This document shows, piece by piece, positions 43,855 to 56,835 of a stretch of DNA of 64,000 bases (position 1 is the stretch's first letter; every line of letters starts with the position of its first letter). The notes below the pieces were generated by a model, which ran no database searches, was not told the origin of the DNA, and worked only from the letters and a program-made list of their open reading frames with translations. The position numbers and the translations under genes are program-made. The stretch lies in contig VWZW01002568.1 of the NCBI GenBank assembly GCA_013397115.1, positions 2,297,341 through 2,361,340 on the forward strand, given 5' to 3'. This stretch comes from Edolisoma coerulescens. Lineage: Eukaryota; Chordata; Aves; Passeriformes; Campephagidae.

Positions 43855-46800
43855 TCAGAAAAATACTTCTGCTGAGTTTATCACAAAAGTCATTGAACAA
43901 CGAACAACAACAAACAATATCCGTACAAAAACTGAAGTGACAGGAAGAATGAAACAAACGGGAAAAAATACCAGAGACTGTTAATTCCCCCCACCCCCTC
44001 CAAAATCAGGAAATTTGCACTAAAGCATAAATATGGAAGAACAGAAATTTTCCTCGAGTTCCTTTGCTGAAGTTTGATCAGTCGAGTTCAACATTTTCGA
44101 GGAAACACTACACACCTCTGCCTGGCTTTTCCAACAGCCATTTTTCCCAGAAAAACTCCACACGCAGCCCCGAGGAGGAGGAAGGTACTTCACTGCTGGG
44201 CATGAAACCTACTAAACCAACCTTTCATCCCCCGTGAAGTTTCCTGGAAGGCTGCAAATCAAACCCCACCATCTCCAGCCACCGTTGACACAGTCTGGGG
44301 TCCATCTACCAAAGGCAAGAGCCTGAGGCTGCTGTCAATCCCCAGGCACTGCAGCAAAGGCAGGGTGGCTCCAAGCTTCCAGAGTCACTTGGAGGCAAGG
44401 AAGAGACATCCCAGAGTGGCCACTCTTCCCTCCTACCAGGAAGCCTACCAAAAATATCTTTTAAAACAGTGAGTTGAGGGTAAGGGGACCTACAGGGGAA
44501 GTGGAACTTGGCTACTACTAACCCAAACAGGATGAGTAAGAAGAATCCTAAACAACAACAAGAAGACAAAACGTGACTGTAATGCCCCATAACGTAAGAG
44601 TCACTCAAAAACTGTATGTGAAATGCTACATCTGTTCTTCCTCCACCCCTTTGTCTTCCCAAGCCCATTCTCCAACTACCTAAGACAGGAAGAGAGAACC
44701 ACTGCTGGTATTTCACAGCTCTTCTAGGCTAGGACAGGAAAACACTACACTTCACCCCAAAAACCACAGGCTACTCAATTCCTGACCTCCTTAGGCTGGA
44801 TAATGGATGCAGACTACTAAAGCAGCCTCAAGCCCATGAAGGGTGCAAGGGATCGTGTCCCACTGGAAATTTTGGATAATCTCCATCACCTTCTGCGCTG
44901 TGGCAGACAAGAGCTCCTGTTCGGGGTTGGATCTTGGTGTTGGATTAAAAGCTGGACTTTGATGAGTTTGGAGGCGTTTTCCAACCTCACCCAACAATTC
45001 CATGATGTTTTCTGCAGATGACACAGGGCTTGACAAGATGGGGCACGAGAAGAGCATCCACTAAGGGGAAGTGAGCTCGTGGCATTTCATAGGCAGAGTG
45101 GCCAAGGACAGACTGACCACTAAGGGCTTGCAATGAAAATGCTCCAAGAAAAAGCTCTTTGGGCTGAAAGGAAAGCTGGATCTGCTGGGAAATGACACGG
45201 ACACAGGAGCAGTTACTGCGGGCTTGCAGCCCAGGGATTGTGCTTGCACTACAACACAGAGATAGGAGCAGCCCACGGCAGCCCCTCTGATGGAGAGGGG
45301 ATTGCAAACCTCCAGGATGACAGTGGATATCGCCTCACAACAAAGGCTCAGCTCAAATAAAACCAACCTGCCAGGTTTGGGTCTAACAGAAGGATGGGGA
45401 TTTCTCAGGACTAAATATAGGGGAGGGCAAAAAAAAAAAGCCCCATCATCTATAGGTTTAAAAAACCAAAACCATAAAAAGAACACATGGAAATGCTGCA
45501 AAAATGGATGTCCCTTTTCCTGGTAGCTCTATCAAAAAGAAAACGAAAACCATGTAAATGTAGCATATGTTGTACATACATAGTAACGAGGGAGGGTGTT
45601 CAGCTACTGCTCTAGTGCACAGAGAGGCCACAACATAAGGCACTTGGGATACAAAGCATCACCAGCTACGGTATGAAGGGACAGGGCTGTGCAAGTGGAA
45701 AAGCTGCCTGAAGCCAAGCAGGCAGGAGGAGGAATCATTCAGCAGCCGGGTTTTTGGGGGGCTCTGTGTGTCACCTGTTAACAGAGTCAGCAGCTCGGCT
45801 GCTGTGAGGCACCGGCGCTGCAGGAAGGCCTGGCCGAGGCTCTGGGGAGGTGCCAGCCAGCAGTCGCTCCTGGAGGGCACTGGCAGGGGATGGCAGGGGA
45901 TGGGAAGAGGCAGGAGAAAGGAAAAACCTCTCACACTAGACCTTTCCCATGTCCTCCCCAACATAAAGCCCTTTTCCCCCCAGTCATGCTGCGACGCGGG
46001 TCCTGTCGCTGCCTCTGAGCCAAAAAGTGATTTATCCTCCCAGCACGGGCTACAAGGAGCAATGGCAAGGTACCACCTCGGGCTCTGCTCCAGCCTCCTT
46101 CCCCAGCTCCCCTGAAAAAAGAGAAAGCCCTCTCCTGCCAGTATCTCCCACTTGACACTCAGACCTTGTGGGGACTGAGGAACAAGTGCAATCTGACCAA
46201 CTGTCCTCATATCCCTGCACGCTCTCTCCCTCCAGCATCTCCTCAACAACAGGGAGGAAAGGACAAAAGACACCCAAATAAATGGGAAAAAAGCCCAACT
46301 CAACTCAAAGAGGGGCAGAAAATCAACTGTCACCCGTTCCTCAAAACAAGGCTGGCACGAAGGACAACAGCACTAGCCTCAAGCTGGAATTGCACTCGGA
46401 GAGAGCCGGAGTTCAGCTGCTGGAAGGGCTGAGCAGGGGGCACGGCAAGGATCAACCCTGGACTGCACATGGAAGAGCAGCCCAGCTCCCCCCAGCTCCG
46501 CGTCCCTCTCCTCACCCAGCCAAGGGAACACACCACGAGCCCCCCGTTCCTGCCGTGGCGAAGCAGAACTAAAGCTACGGCCGACTTCGCTGCACAAGAG
46601 GCACCAACAGCAAAGCCCAGCTCAGGAACCGCCCCGGAGGACAGTGTGGGGACAGAGGTGCCACTACTGCTCACCTGCCAAACCTAGCCTGAGGTGTGGC
46701 ACCCCAAAAAGAAGCCCAGCGAGATGGCACTGACCCACGAAACCCCAAGCAGATGCTGCTCCCCAGCAGAGTCAGCGAGGGATCAAGCTGGTGGGATCTG

Positions 46801-48211
46801 GCTTTCCACAAAATCTCCTGCCAGCACGTGGAGGTGGCAGCAGGCAGGAGCGAGAGGGGAAAGTGGTCTGCAGCAACAGATGGCCTCTGAGGTAGATTTG
46901 AGACAACTCCATCTGCCAACAGCTACGCATCACAAGCCAGGCTTTTCCTAAAAAATGCAAGCTGCTCCTTGCAGCCCCGGCCTCCTTCCCCTTCCTTCCC
47001 TGTCATCTCGTTCACAGCTCAGAAAGGGATGAAGGGGCTGGGATTTTTGGAAGAAACCCTGGATTTGATAGCACCTTGGGTGGATACAAGCGCTGTATCC
47101 TTAGGAAACAAAGAGTGAAGCTGGTGGCTGCCAGTGGCACGGCTGGATTGGTACGGAAGGGACGAGGAAGGCTGAGGTGACAGCACAAGGGGCACAGTCC
47201 CACTGATGCCAAAACCCTTTGCAGCAACCAGTTTGTCACCTGGATGTGGTCACGAGCCACAAGAACGCCAGGTCCACGAGGCACAGACAAGCTGGCAGAG
47301 GGCCTGGGCTGGCAGGAGCCAGGCCAGCGCTCAGAGCGGGGCAGGACTCAAGGACTCACGTGGACCTGAGGATGCTGCTGCCCCACAACAAAACAGTGAG
47401 AGCTGCAGAGCCCTGGGCTCAGCTCTTGGGGCTGGGAGGCCCAAAAACAACCCCGGGGCAGCCAAGAGAAACCCAGCTGGGGCAAGCAAAGGCTAGGAGG
47501 TGGACCTTCCATGTGAAGAGGGAAGTTCTCTCCCTTCTCTGCTGCCCAGCTCTCCAAAAATCTCAAAACCAGGGTTCAGAAAACCCCAGAGGTTAACCAG
47601 AGGTCCACCACGAGACAAGACAGGGTTGACCTTCCTCCATCAGACCCTGGTCTCTCTTTGCAGCATCACCATCCTGCCGAGGGCTGGCCAGGTGTGCCCC
47701 ATCTCACCTGAGAGCACCCCTGAGCCTCAGATCTCACAGCCCCAGCACATTCCCCCAGGAACCTGATCCCATAACACACATTTGGTGCCTTCAAGCTGTC
47801 GTGGCCCTGTCCCAGGGGCTCAGGGAAGCACCATGAAGAGAGGGGAGGAACATGCTGTAGGAGAAAAAAGGATTGTTTGGAACCATCTATGACACATTTG
47901 TAACCATTAACCAAAATAACCCAACACTAAAATAGAAAAGAAAAAAAAAAAAATTGGTTTACAACCAAACAGAGGAAGGCAAAACCAGGAGGGCTGGAAA
48001 AGGTTCCTATGAGGGGGATGGGAGAAGGGGAAAGGGGCCTTTTTGGTTTTATTGCAAACGGTTCAGGAGAGCAAGAAAGGAAGGGAGGAGAGCGAGAGAC
48101 ACCTTGGGAAGATGATTCCGAGCCTTTCAAGACGCCGCTCGTGAGGAGCAGGAGGAGGGGCTGCTCAGTCCTGGTATCTCGCCCTCCTCCCCAGGAGACA
48201 ACCCTCGGCTT
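43841..48211 (-). other. TRAM2: TRAM2 3' untranslated region (predicted)
   Basis: It runs from the stop codon to the clustered AATAAA signals. No strong repeat interrupts it apart from a possible decayed CR1 tail near 44915-45010. A-runs lie at 45429-45440 and 47940-47953. The section 45700-47800 is GC-richer than the rest and has chance frames up to 224 codons. Confidence 0.5.
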
Positions 48212-51200
48212 CTACGGAGACTTGAGCTTCTTGGTGCGAGGTGAGGTCCCGTTCTCTGCTTTGACCACTCCGTTTTCATGGTAACCTGGGGATGGCAACA
48301 GGGCTGTGAGGGGTCTAGAGGGTAATCTGAGGGCGCTGGGGGTGTTTAACCTGGAGAAAAGGAGGCTCAGGAGGGACCTTCTCGCTCACCTCACCTCCCT
48401 GACAGGAGGGGGCAGCCAGGTTGGGCTCTGCTCCCAGGGAACAGGGACAGAAGAGGAAATGGCCTCAAGCTACCACAAGGGAGGTTCAGATTGGACATTA
48501 GAAGGAATTTCCTCACAGAAAGGGTGATTAAACATCGGAATGAGCTGCTCAGGGAGGTGTGGAGTCACCACCCCTGGAGGTGTCCAAGGAAGGACTGGAC
48601 ATGGCACTCAGTGCTCTCATCTGGTCGACACGGTGGTGACTGGTCAAAGGTTGGACTCCATGATCTCAGAGGTCTTTTCCAACCTAAACCATTCTGTGAT
48701 TCTATGGACAAAGAAACTTGGTCTCTTGCACAAGCCAAACCCTTTTTCCTCTCAGGACTGGCCCGCAGACATGGGGAAACCCCCAGGACATCAGGACACT
48801 GCTGGGGACGCCCTGCACGGGCAGCAGGCTGCTGGGGGATGCTGAACCACAGGACTGATGCCTCCACGGTGCCCCCCTTGCAGCACTCACCCGAGTCCCT
48901 CTTGAGCAGCTTGGTTTGCTGCTTGGTGCCAGCGGCAGCGGCGGCTCGCTTCCGGCTGCTCTGCTCGTTCCAGTACTCCCTCCAGCGCCGCAGCTGGAAG
49001 TGGATGAAGCGCCACATCACCGAGGCCTGGAAGAGGCACACCAACAGCAGCACACTCATTCTGCCAGGGGCGGAGAAGAGGCAGGCTGAGAACACAGCAG
49101 CGAGGCCACCCCCAGCCCAGCCCAGCCTTGCCCCCTCACCAGGGCTGGTGGCCGAGGTCCCCCCGCGTGGCAGACGCTGTCCCTCCAGCCACCACCCCTG
49201 CTTTCTGCCACCCCTGAGCCCAGAGCAGCCACTCTCCTTTCCCTCCACACCATAAAGCCCTCAGGTGCTCAGAGCACCACTGACCCTTTCAACTTCAGGG
49301 CAGGAATGGAAAAACAGGACCATCTCAACCAGCACTGCCCACACCACAACGTGGCACAGTCAAGGTACGATGTCCCCGGATCATCTGTACATTTAAGAGG
49401 TGGAAGGGAGGTAGGAAAGTCCCTCAAATCCTCAGGTGTGCCAGCAGTCCTTGGCTTCAAAAAGCTTGGGAATGACCAGGCCTAGCAAATTCTGAACTGA
49501 ACCCACAGCTGCTGCAAGGGTGAAAAAGGCTCCCAGCCTTGGCTTCAAGGTGTGAGGAGCCCATCCCACCCTCTCCTTCCCACATCAACGGGCAGCAAAA
49601 CATGGCCAAGCAGAAGGGAAAATGCCTTTTCCTTGACCACATCTGTGCAAATGCACTTAGAGGTGCAGCAGGGACAGCCTGCAAGCCTTTCTCCAAGATG
49701 AGCTTGTACTTCGTAACTTCACTCGATTAACACTTTATTTTCTGGCTTTTCCCCTCCTTTGTGGCTCTGTAGCTTTTAAACCCCTCCTTGCTTCCTTCAC
49801 ACTCCCTTCAGCTCACTAAGACCTTCCCTAAATGGAACCAAGACCAGATCCCCACTGCCTGGATCCCATTTGGATGGAGCTTGGAGCGACCTGGCCTAGT
49901 GATGGTATTCATGTCCACAGCAGGGGTTGGAAAGAGATGATCTTTAAGGACCCTTCCAGCCCAAGCCATTCTGGGACTCCATGATTTCCAAACACAGCAA
50001 AACCCATGCTGGGATAACACAGCCAAGGAAGACACAGGAGACATTCCTACCTGAAGAGAATATTGTTGAAGAGGAAGCTGAAGAAGTTCCCTCTCTCAGG
50101 GTCCAGGGCCTGGCTCTCCACCCGCGGCAGCCCGAAGCCGATGACCAGGATGTACAAGGTGAGGGTGAAGAGCCTGGTGACCACGAACACGACGGCCCAG
50201 ACGTTAAACCTGCAGGAGGGCAAGCAGAGGTGTGGGCAGGAGCAGCCCCAGCGCTGACCCAGGAGCTGAGAGAGAGAGCCAGGCTCTCCCGAGCTCTGGA
50301 GGAGGATGGGAGCCCCAGGCAGCTCCCCTGCTTACAGCTTCTCGTTGTTCTCGTCCGTGAAGTAAACCAGCCGCGCCATGTGGAAGAAGAACTCGGCCAA
50401 GTACTGCAACAGCAAGAGGATCAGCCCCAAGCGGGTTAAGCTGGGAGGGAAGAGGAAAAAAAAAGCATCACTGGGCTGGTCAACCTTCATCCTGCAACCT
50501 TCATCCTTCAGCCTTCAAATCCAGCTACAACCTGCTGACCATGAGCTGCAGCGCCAGCCCAAAGCCAGACCTTTCTGCAGCAGTGGGGGTAGGACTGCAC
50601 CGGGGGAAAATTCCTGCCCCCAAACCATCAGCACAGCCCAAAACAGCAGCAGAGCTGAAATGCATTCAACACAAAACCCTACGGCTTTGGCTGCTCCGCT
50701 TTTTATCAGAGAATGGGTTGGGTGAGAAAGGACCTTAAAGATCATCTCATTCCAACCCCCTGCCCTGGACATCTTCCACTATCCCACGTTGTTCCAATCC
50801 CCATCCAACCTGGCCCTGAACACTTCCAGGGATTGGAAACCCTCTGGGCAACCTGTGCCAAGTGTTTCACCACCCTCACAGGCAAGAATTTCTTCCCAAT
50901 ATCCAAATCTCTCCTCTTTCAGTTTAAAACCATCCCCCTTGTCCTATATACCCAGCTAGGTAAAAAGTAGCTCTCCACTGAAACACTCCCACTTATTCCC
51001 TCTAAGCCCCTCGCCCCACTGAGGGTTCCCAGGTGACTCCCAGTGCAGAAGGAGCTGCCCAGCCCCATCCCTGGTGCAGGAGGGGGTGCTGAGGCAGGCG
51101 ACTCACTTGAGCAGGTAGGCGCCGGCGATGTGCAGCAGGTAGAGCGTGATGCAGCGCAGCTGCCGTGGGATCTCCTCCTGGCAGGGGCAGAGAAGCCAAA

Positions 51201-54200
51201 TCAACCTCTCAGCCCTCTCCACCCGCCCTCTCCCAGAGCTCCTTCTCCCAAAACCTCCACCTGGCTCTCACCTTGCGGACTTTCTGGAAGTAGAGCTCGG
51301 GCAGGGCGTGCAGCCAGTACGCCAGCTGGCACAGGTAGAAAAACTTCACCTGGTACCTGAAATGCAGGGAGGAGCCACGTGAGCCAGCCCAGGCCATGGC
51401 AGGACCCCAAGAACCCGAGTGCCAGGGCAGCATTGGGCAATCCCTCCACTGTTTTGGAGCCACGGGATTTAGGAGAAATCATTTCAGGGCGGAAATTATT
51501 TGTTGAGCTGAGAGAGCCGCACATGGAGTTTATCCAGATGCTTGTGCTGTGGTCTCTGTGCTCTCAGAAAACCTCATTTTTGTAAAAACCCAAGAAGGCA
51601 GGATCATCCCCCACAACATTTCTGCTGTGAAAAATGAACAGCAAAGAGACTTTCCCAAGGTGCTGCAGGAAACAGCCAGGATGAGTAACCAAGCCCACAG
51701 GGCCTTCCTCATGGAGGAAACCCTCCGGAACACCCTCCCCGGGCTCACAAATGAGATATTCCCCCATTCCCCACGGTCTCACTGCAGCATCCCTGCAGCA
51801 GGGTGCATGCAGAGGGTGCTGTGCTGTCAGCACCCCACTCCCAGCAGGCAAAACCGTGGAGAGGAAGGAAGGGGCCAGCCCCAGAACAAAATGCCCTCAC
51901 GAGTGCTTACGGCAGATAAACATGCGGGTAGTTTTCCCACAGACTCCGGGGGTTTGAAATGTATCCTTCCTGAAAAAGAGAAGAGAGGCAAGGCTTCAGC
52001 AAAACGAAACAGGTTCTGAGAGGGTGGGCTGATGGTGCAGTGAAACGAGGAACTGGGGATGACACCCGAGTCCCCTCACAGCCTGCACAAAAAAACATTC
52101 CCTGTGAGGGCCAAGGCTGAGCTCTGCATCTGTGGCTCTCTAGCACCCCTCTAAAATTTCACCAGGCCCCTTGTTTGGGGGCTGAAGGCTGCTTGCTCAG
52201 TTGCATAGAGGGTCCCAAGTTCAGGAGAGGATATTTTGGGGTTTGGAATGCTCTGGAGGTGTAGGGGTGAGATTCCTGTAGCACGGCTCAAGCAGCCATG
52301 TGCGTGGTCCAGAGGCTTCCTCCCCACTGGCATTTCCAACCCCAGGAGCACTTCAGCAACCAGAAATGCTTCTGAAGAGAAAGGGGAACAGAGAACACCA
52401 ACAAAAATAGCTGGATATGAATTGGATAGTTTCATTTTCCACCTCTTGCCTGACAGAATGGGACTCTCTTCTCACTCCTGCCACACGGATGCTGCCCTGG
52501 GCTTTGCAAGGAGATGCTGGCATGGGAAATTGTCCTGCCCAGCCACCATCATCCATTCCCTGTCTGCCCCAAGCCCTGTTTTTTTGGCTGGGGAAGGCCA
52601 GGGAAGCACAAGGGTGACCTGCTCTGCACACTGGGGTGTTTGGGGAGCACATCACAGCAGTGTGGGCTGCACAGGAGGCTCCAGCCCTGCAGCTGCTGAG
52701 GGATGGGTTTGGGCAAGGGGCCCCCAAAAGCAGCAGCATCAACTGTTTTGCCAAAGTTTCCTTCCTCAGAGCCCTGTGGGGCGGACGCAGTGCCAGCAAA
52801 CCTCTAGAAATGATGTCCTGGAAGGGAAAAGTAGTTCTCTAAGAGGGGCTGGCAGGACCCTCGGAGCAGTGGGGAAGGGATCTGTCCCAAAGGATCCATC
52901 CCCAGAGCCACTGGAGACCCCAGCTGGAGCCCAATGGCTGCAGGGAGTGAAACATCATCACTTCACACTGCCAAAACAGTCAGATCTCTCCCACAACACC
53001 TGTTCTTCCCTCCCCCTTCCTCCCCAAAATGACTGTTTTCCCTTTGAATTCTTTGGGTTGAAACATTCCAAACGGAGCCAAGGAGCAGCGTGGTTTCCCT
53101 GTTCTCAAAGACTCCCTCACCATCAGCTTGCCAAGGCAGGAACCACAAAGAGGGATCCCAAAATTCTGCCCATTAGCCCCATGACTCTGCAAAAAGGACC
53201 CCAAAACCTCAAGGCACCGAATGTAAATAAGGAGGAAAACGAGAAGCTAAGAAAGACAACAGGTCCTGGAGCAGAGGACAGAGATGACAGGGCCAGGCAG
53301 GATTTCTGGGGCCCAGCTCCAAAAATATTTCATGGCCCATTTTCCTGTGCCTTGGTACAAGACAGGAGAAGCATCTCCCAAAACTGCCCTCACTCAGTGG
53401 CTGCAAAGATCCATCACAGCTGAAAGCTAAACTTGCTGAAATGTGCCTGTTTTGGGCCAGGAGCTGGCTGGGGACTCTGCTGCCAGTGGGATTTTGTGCT
53501 CCAGAAGCCAAAATTCCCCACTGGGAACCCAAACCCCGGCCAGCCCCGTGCCTTACCGTCACCACGACGTACAAGCACCAGATGAGAGAGGTGAGGTGGA
53601 AGGCAACCAGCTGCCCCGACTCATTGAACTTGCTGTGTTTGACCTTGGAGAGATGCAGGCGCCTGTTGATTTTCTGGGAAGGAGCAGAGGGAGAGAGAAG
53701 GAACAAGAAAACATGAGCCACCATCAACTCTCGCTCTCCTCATCCTCATCCTCCTCATCCCAAGCCACCCCCAGAGATGAAGGCTCACTCGTCACCACCT
53801 TAACCACCAGCCCACCCCCAGAGCAGCATTTAAGTGCAGCAGGACCACATCCCTCCATGGGATTTGAGGGATTTGAGGTAATTTGAGGACACAGGACAGG
53901 GAACGGCGCTCACGTCCAGGGCGTACTCCTGCACCACCGCGTGCAGGATGATGGCGATGAAGATGTAGAAGAGGATGGTGACCAGATCCTTCAGCCCGTA
54001 GTGATACTGGACCAGCTCCCCATCTGCAGAGAGACCAAAGGGTGGGTCAGAGCCCCACGGCCCAAAGGATTTCCAGGTAAGGGCTTGTAGTGGGGAGCAG
54101 CTTGGGTGGGGACACCAGAGAGAGGTCATGACTGTGCCGGTGGCTGTGTGGAAGGCTCTGCTTGGGGTTAGCTCATGGCAGAGGTGGGTGGTTTCCCCTC

Positions 54201-56277
54201 TAACACTCACACACCTCAAGGGAGGGGACACTGGGGACACCTAAAGCTTCCCCCTGCCACTGGGGACAGCTCTGCTGTGGAGATGGGAATTTATCACCCG
54301 GAGGGATGAAGACCTGGGAGGCTGAAGCAGGTGATGGGATCAGAGATGCCCCACGAGGAACATCAGGGCTTGGGATGGGATTTCCACCCCCTCAGTTATG
54401 ATTCAACACTCCTTCATGATCTCCCACTCCTCCCTGGAAACTGCTGGAGTGGGATTCAGCTGCCTAAACGCAGATGCCTTGTGCTATTCAGAGATCTGAG
54501 GCAGCAGCACAGGGCTGGTGGATGAGAAATAGGACCCACAGCAAGCTGTGCTCTTCTGGAGCAACCGGAGACCAAACAGCACCCAAAATACCCCAGACAT
54601 CTGCATTTAGGTGACTATTTGCAGCCCTGCAGCTTATGGGAAGAAGCAGAGTTGGGAATGCTGCAGGAAGTATCCTCACATGAAGCTCAGCCCACCCCTG
54701 GCTGCTGCTCTCCCTCACCCTGATCCTGTCCGTCCTCTCCTGAGATCAGTGCTGGGAAGAGCAATGCTCTGTCACCAGCCCTGTTCACCCTACACAAAGC
54801 TTCGTTCCAGATTTCTAAGATTTGAACGGGATTTATGAACACACCTGGCACAAAGATACAAAAACACCCCGTCCTTAGGAGCCCCCAGCGCTGTGCAGAC
54901 CCAGAGGTAAAAATGGTGCCTGTGTCCCAGAGCAAGGTAAAAGACAGAATTGCAAGGCCAAAGAAAGCAGTATCACTTCCATGTGCTCTGCCTCCTCTCT
55001 CCAGGGCACCTCAGAAGCTCTAGCAGGAGCTGTGGGGGATGTGGGAAAGCCTTGGAAAAAATTCAGATTCCTCCCAACAAGCTGCTGCACCAAGGTCTCT
55101 CTCCCCACTAGCTCATGCCCTGTATTGATACCCCAATACCTGGTCCTGAGGAGGTGTTTCTGTGCTCCCCCCCGGGGATTTCTGGTAGCAGGAAAGAATA
55201 AATCCCTTAAAACAGCAGCGGAAGTTGTCTGGACTGTGCCACAGGGGAGCAGGGACCGCAATTTAATCTGGAGGCTGGATGAGTCCTTCAGCCGTAACAT
55301 CCAAAGCTTTTAAGGGCAGGGCTTTTATTTTCCGCATGTCTGCCTGATTGCAGCTCCACTAATCCCAGCACCCTGCTCTTTCTGTGGATGATTGCTCAAA
55401 CACTCCCAATTAACTGCAGTTTTCTGCCACCAGGCCAGGCTCTGTGCCCCAGGCGTTTGGCTCATCCCGAGCCCAGGGCTTTACCCAAACCACCTCCTGC
55501 TGTCTCCACGCCAGTGCCCAGATCCCTGCCAGATCCAGAGGGGCTCTGAGCCAGGAAGGCAGCAACCAGCAGCCAAAACAGGAGCAGGGGCTGAGCCTCC
55601 AGGCTGGGAGCTGGGACACCTCCTCTGGGCCGTTTGGTTCCGAGCTGCACCAGCTCAGAGCCTCCTGGAGTTACTCCCTGTGAATCAGAACCTGCCTGAA
55701 GCAGGGATGCTGTGCACCACCTGCATCCCCACACCCTCCTCTCCAGGTGCCATCCCCAAAAATTAGCAGGACAGGCACGACATGTGCAGCCCCTGCTGCT
55801 TAGCAAAGAGGTAAATCCCTCCTGCTCCTCAAGGTGGGACAAGAAGCTGCTCCAGGCAGGCAATCACACAGTTGGATCCTGCCTGGCCAGGCTTGGAGCA
55901 GGATCCTCACCCTGCAGGGAGCACAGAGTGGCCTGGCCATGGCAGAAGGAGAGAGGAAGCCCCCAAACTCCCTGGAAAGCGTTTCTTCCCAATGCTGGCA
56001 GCATGAGGGCTGGCAGACGTGACCAGAGTGCTCTGAGCCACTCAAACTTTGCTTCTTCCCAAAATATCTGATTTTTGACATCTCCTTTAGTGCCAGACAA
56101 GGGCCTGGGCAGTTGATCAGTAGCGGGTGAGCCCAGGCCAGCTGGCAGTGAGGATTTGGGGCAGAGCAGACTCAACCTCCCCTTGGGATATGTGGAGCAG
56201 AGGCATCTCTCACCTGCTGTAGGCACACTAACATTATACTGAGGTAAGATGAACAGGAAGGCAGTCTTGGCTGTGAC
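48212..56277 (-). CDS. TRAM2: Translocating chain-associated membrane protein 2 (TRAM2), exons 2-11; exon 1 outside the window
   Basis: Ten exons, in transcript order: 56277-56214, 54023-53914, 53673-53557, 51969-51911, 51356-51272, 51177-51107, 50440-50336, 50209-50051, 49060-48891, 48285-48212. All have AG/GT boundaries with matching phases and join into 337 codons plus TAG. About 40 N-terminal residues are expected from the missing exon 1. TRAM2 is a multi-pass ER membrane protein at the Sec61 translocon; mammalian TRAM2 supports collagen I synthesis and contacts the SERCA2b calcium pump. Visible: luminal-type start VTAKTAFLFILPQYNVS, membrane helix 34-52 (ILFYIFIAIILHAVV), then the TLC domain from about 70 (KHSKFNESGQLV) to 280, including IWCLYVVVTEGY and FFYLCQLAYWLHALPEL. 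The cytosolic tail has WREYWNEQSSRKR, a five-alanine run, and a lysine-rich end (TKKLKSP). TRAM1 is the alternative; the tail and the gene order favour TRAM2. Confidence 0.95.
48312..48705 (+). repeat. CR1 LINE 3' end (plus), antisense in TRAM2 intron 10
   Basis: Sense CR1 on the plus strand: 'aacctggagaaaaggaggctc', 'ccctgacaggagggggcagcc', 'aatttcctcacagaaaggg', 'tggactccatgatctcagagg', ending in ATTCTGTGATTCTATGG. It begins only about 25 bases from the TRAM2 exon 11 acceptor. Confidence 0.92.
49061..50050 (-). other. TRAM2: TRAM2 intron 9
   Basis: Bounded on the minus strand by CTCTTCAG|gtagga (50050 side) and ctggcag|AATGAG (49061 side). It holds one CR1 tail at 49855-49985. Confidence 0.85.
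49855..49985 (+). repeat. CR1 LINE 3' tail (plus)
   Basis: Sense CR1 tail: 'ggagcttggagcgacctggcc', 'tttaaggacccttccagccc', ending in CATTCTGGGACTCCATGA. Confidence 0.85.
50441..51106 (-). other. TRAM2: TRAM2 intron 7, with a CR1 copy
   Basis: It lies between exon 7 (51107) and exon 8 (50440), with gtgagt donor and cctcccag acceptor on the minus strand. 50705-50965 is CR1. Confidence 0.85.
50705..50965 (-). repeat. CR1 LINE fragment (minus)
   Basis: CAGAGAATGGGTTGGGTGAG, 'aggaccttaaagatcatctc', 'tggacatcttccactatccc', 'cctcacaggcaagaatttc', 'ttcagtttaaaaccatcccc'. Same transcriptional sense as TRAM2. Confidence 0.88.
51357..51910 (-). other. TRAM2: TRAM2 intron 5
   Basis: Single-copy sequence between exon 5 (51911) and exon 6 (51356). 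No repeat or second gene recognised. Confidence 0.8.
51970..53556 (-). other. TRAM2: TRAM2 intron 4
   Basis: Between exon 4 (53557) and exon 5 (51969). It contains a 395-codon plus-strand open frame (52236-53423) that resembles nothing I know and is antisense to the gene. No CR1 was seen. Confidence 0.8.
54024..56213 (-). other. TRAM2: TRAM2 intron 2
   Basis: Between exon 2 (56214) and exon 3 (54023). Single-copy, fairly GC-rich, with no recognised repeat or gene. Confidence 0.8.
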
Positions 56278-56542
56278 CTGTCAAAGACACACAGAAGGCA
56301 GAAAAAGCAGATCAGTTGTTAAATCCATTCCTCTGGACCCATTTTTTTCCCTACCACAACGGGAAAGGCAAATCATCCAGGGAGATGTGCTGGCACCAGC
56401 TTCACATGCAGAAACACTGAACCTCGCACTGGTTTCCCGCAAGGTGCCAGATGCACATCCAAAAGGAGAAAAAAAAAGCCTGGGATGAGACATCAGGACA
56501 CCTGAAATGCAAAGCTGTGCTGCTCACTCTTCATTTATCCCA

Positions 56543-56835
56543 TCATGGAATCGAATCATGGAATATCCTGAGTTGGAAGGGACCCAAATGGATCATTGAA
56601 GTCCAACTCCTGGCCCGACACAGGACACCTCAACAATCCCAGCCTGTGCCTGAGAGAGTTGTCAAAACCCTTCTTGAACTCTGTCAGGCCTGGGGCCATG
56701 CCCATTCCCTGGGGAGCCTGTTTGGGGCCCAGCCACTCTCTGGGGGAAGAAACTTTCCCTAATATCCAACCTAAACCTCCTGACACAGCTCCAGCCATTC
56801 CCTCAGGTCCTGTCATTGATCACCAGAGAGGTGGC
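56543..56835 (-). repeat. CR1 LINE 3' end, divergent subfamily (minus)
   Basis: ATCATGGAATCGAATCATGG, 'gagttggaagggaccc', 'agtccaactcctggcccg', 'gaagaaactttccctaatatcc', 'cattccctcaggtcctgtc'. Its internal text differs from most copies here, so it is a different CR1 subfamily. Confidence 0.88.

Noticed and set aside
45659..46333. 224-codon minus-strand frame in the TRAM2 3' UTR
   Set aside because: No family resemblance and no initiation or splice context; it is a chance frame in GC-rich UTR.
48491..49255. 254-codon plus-strand frame
   Set aside because: It is antisense to TRAM2 exon 10 and overlaps a CR1; the minus strand carries the real exon.
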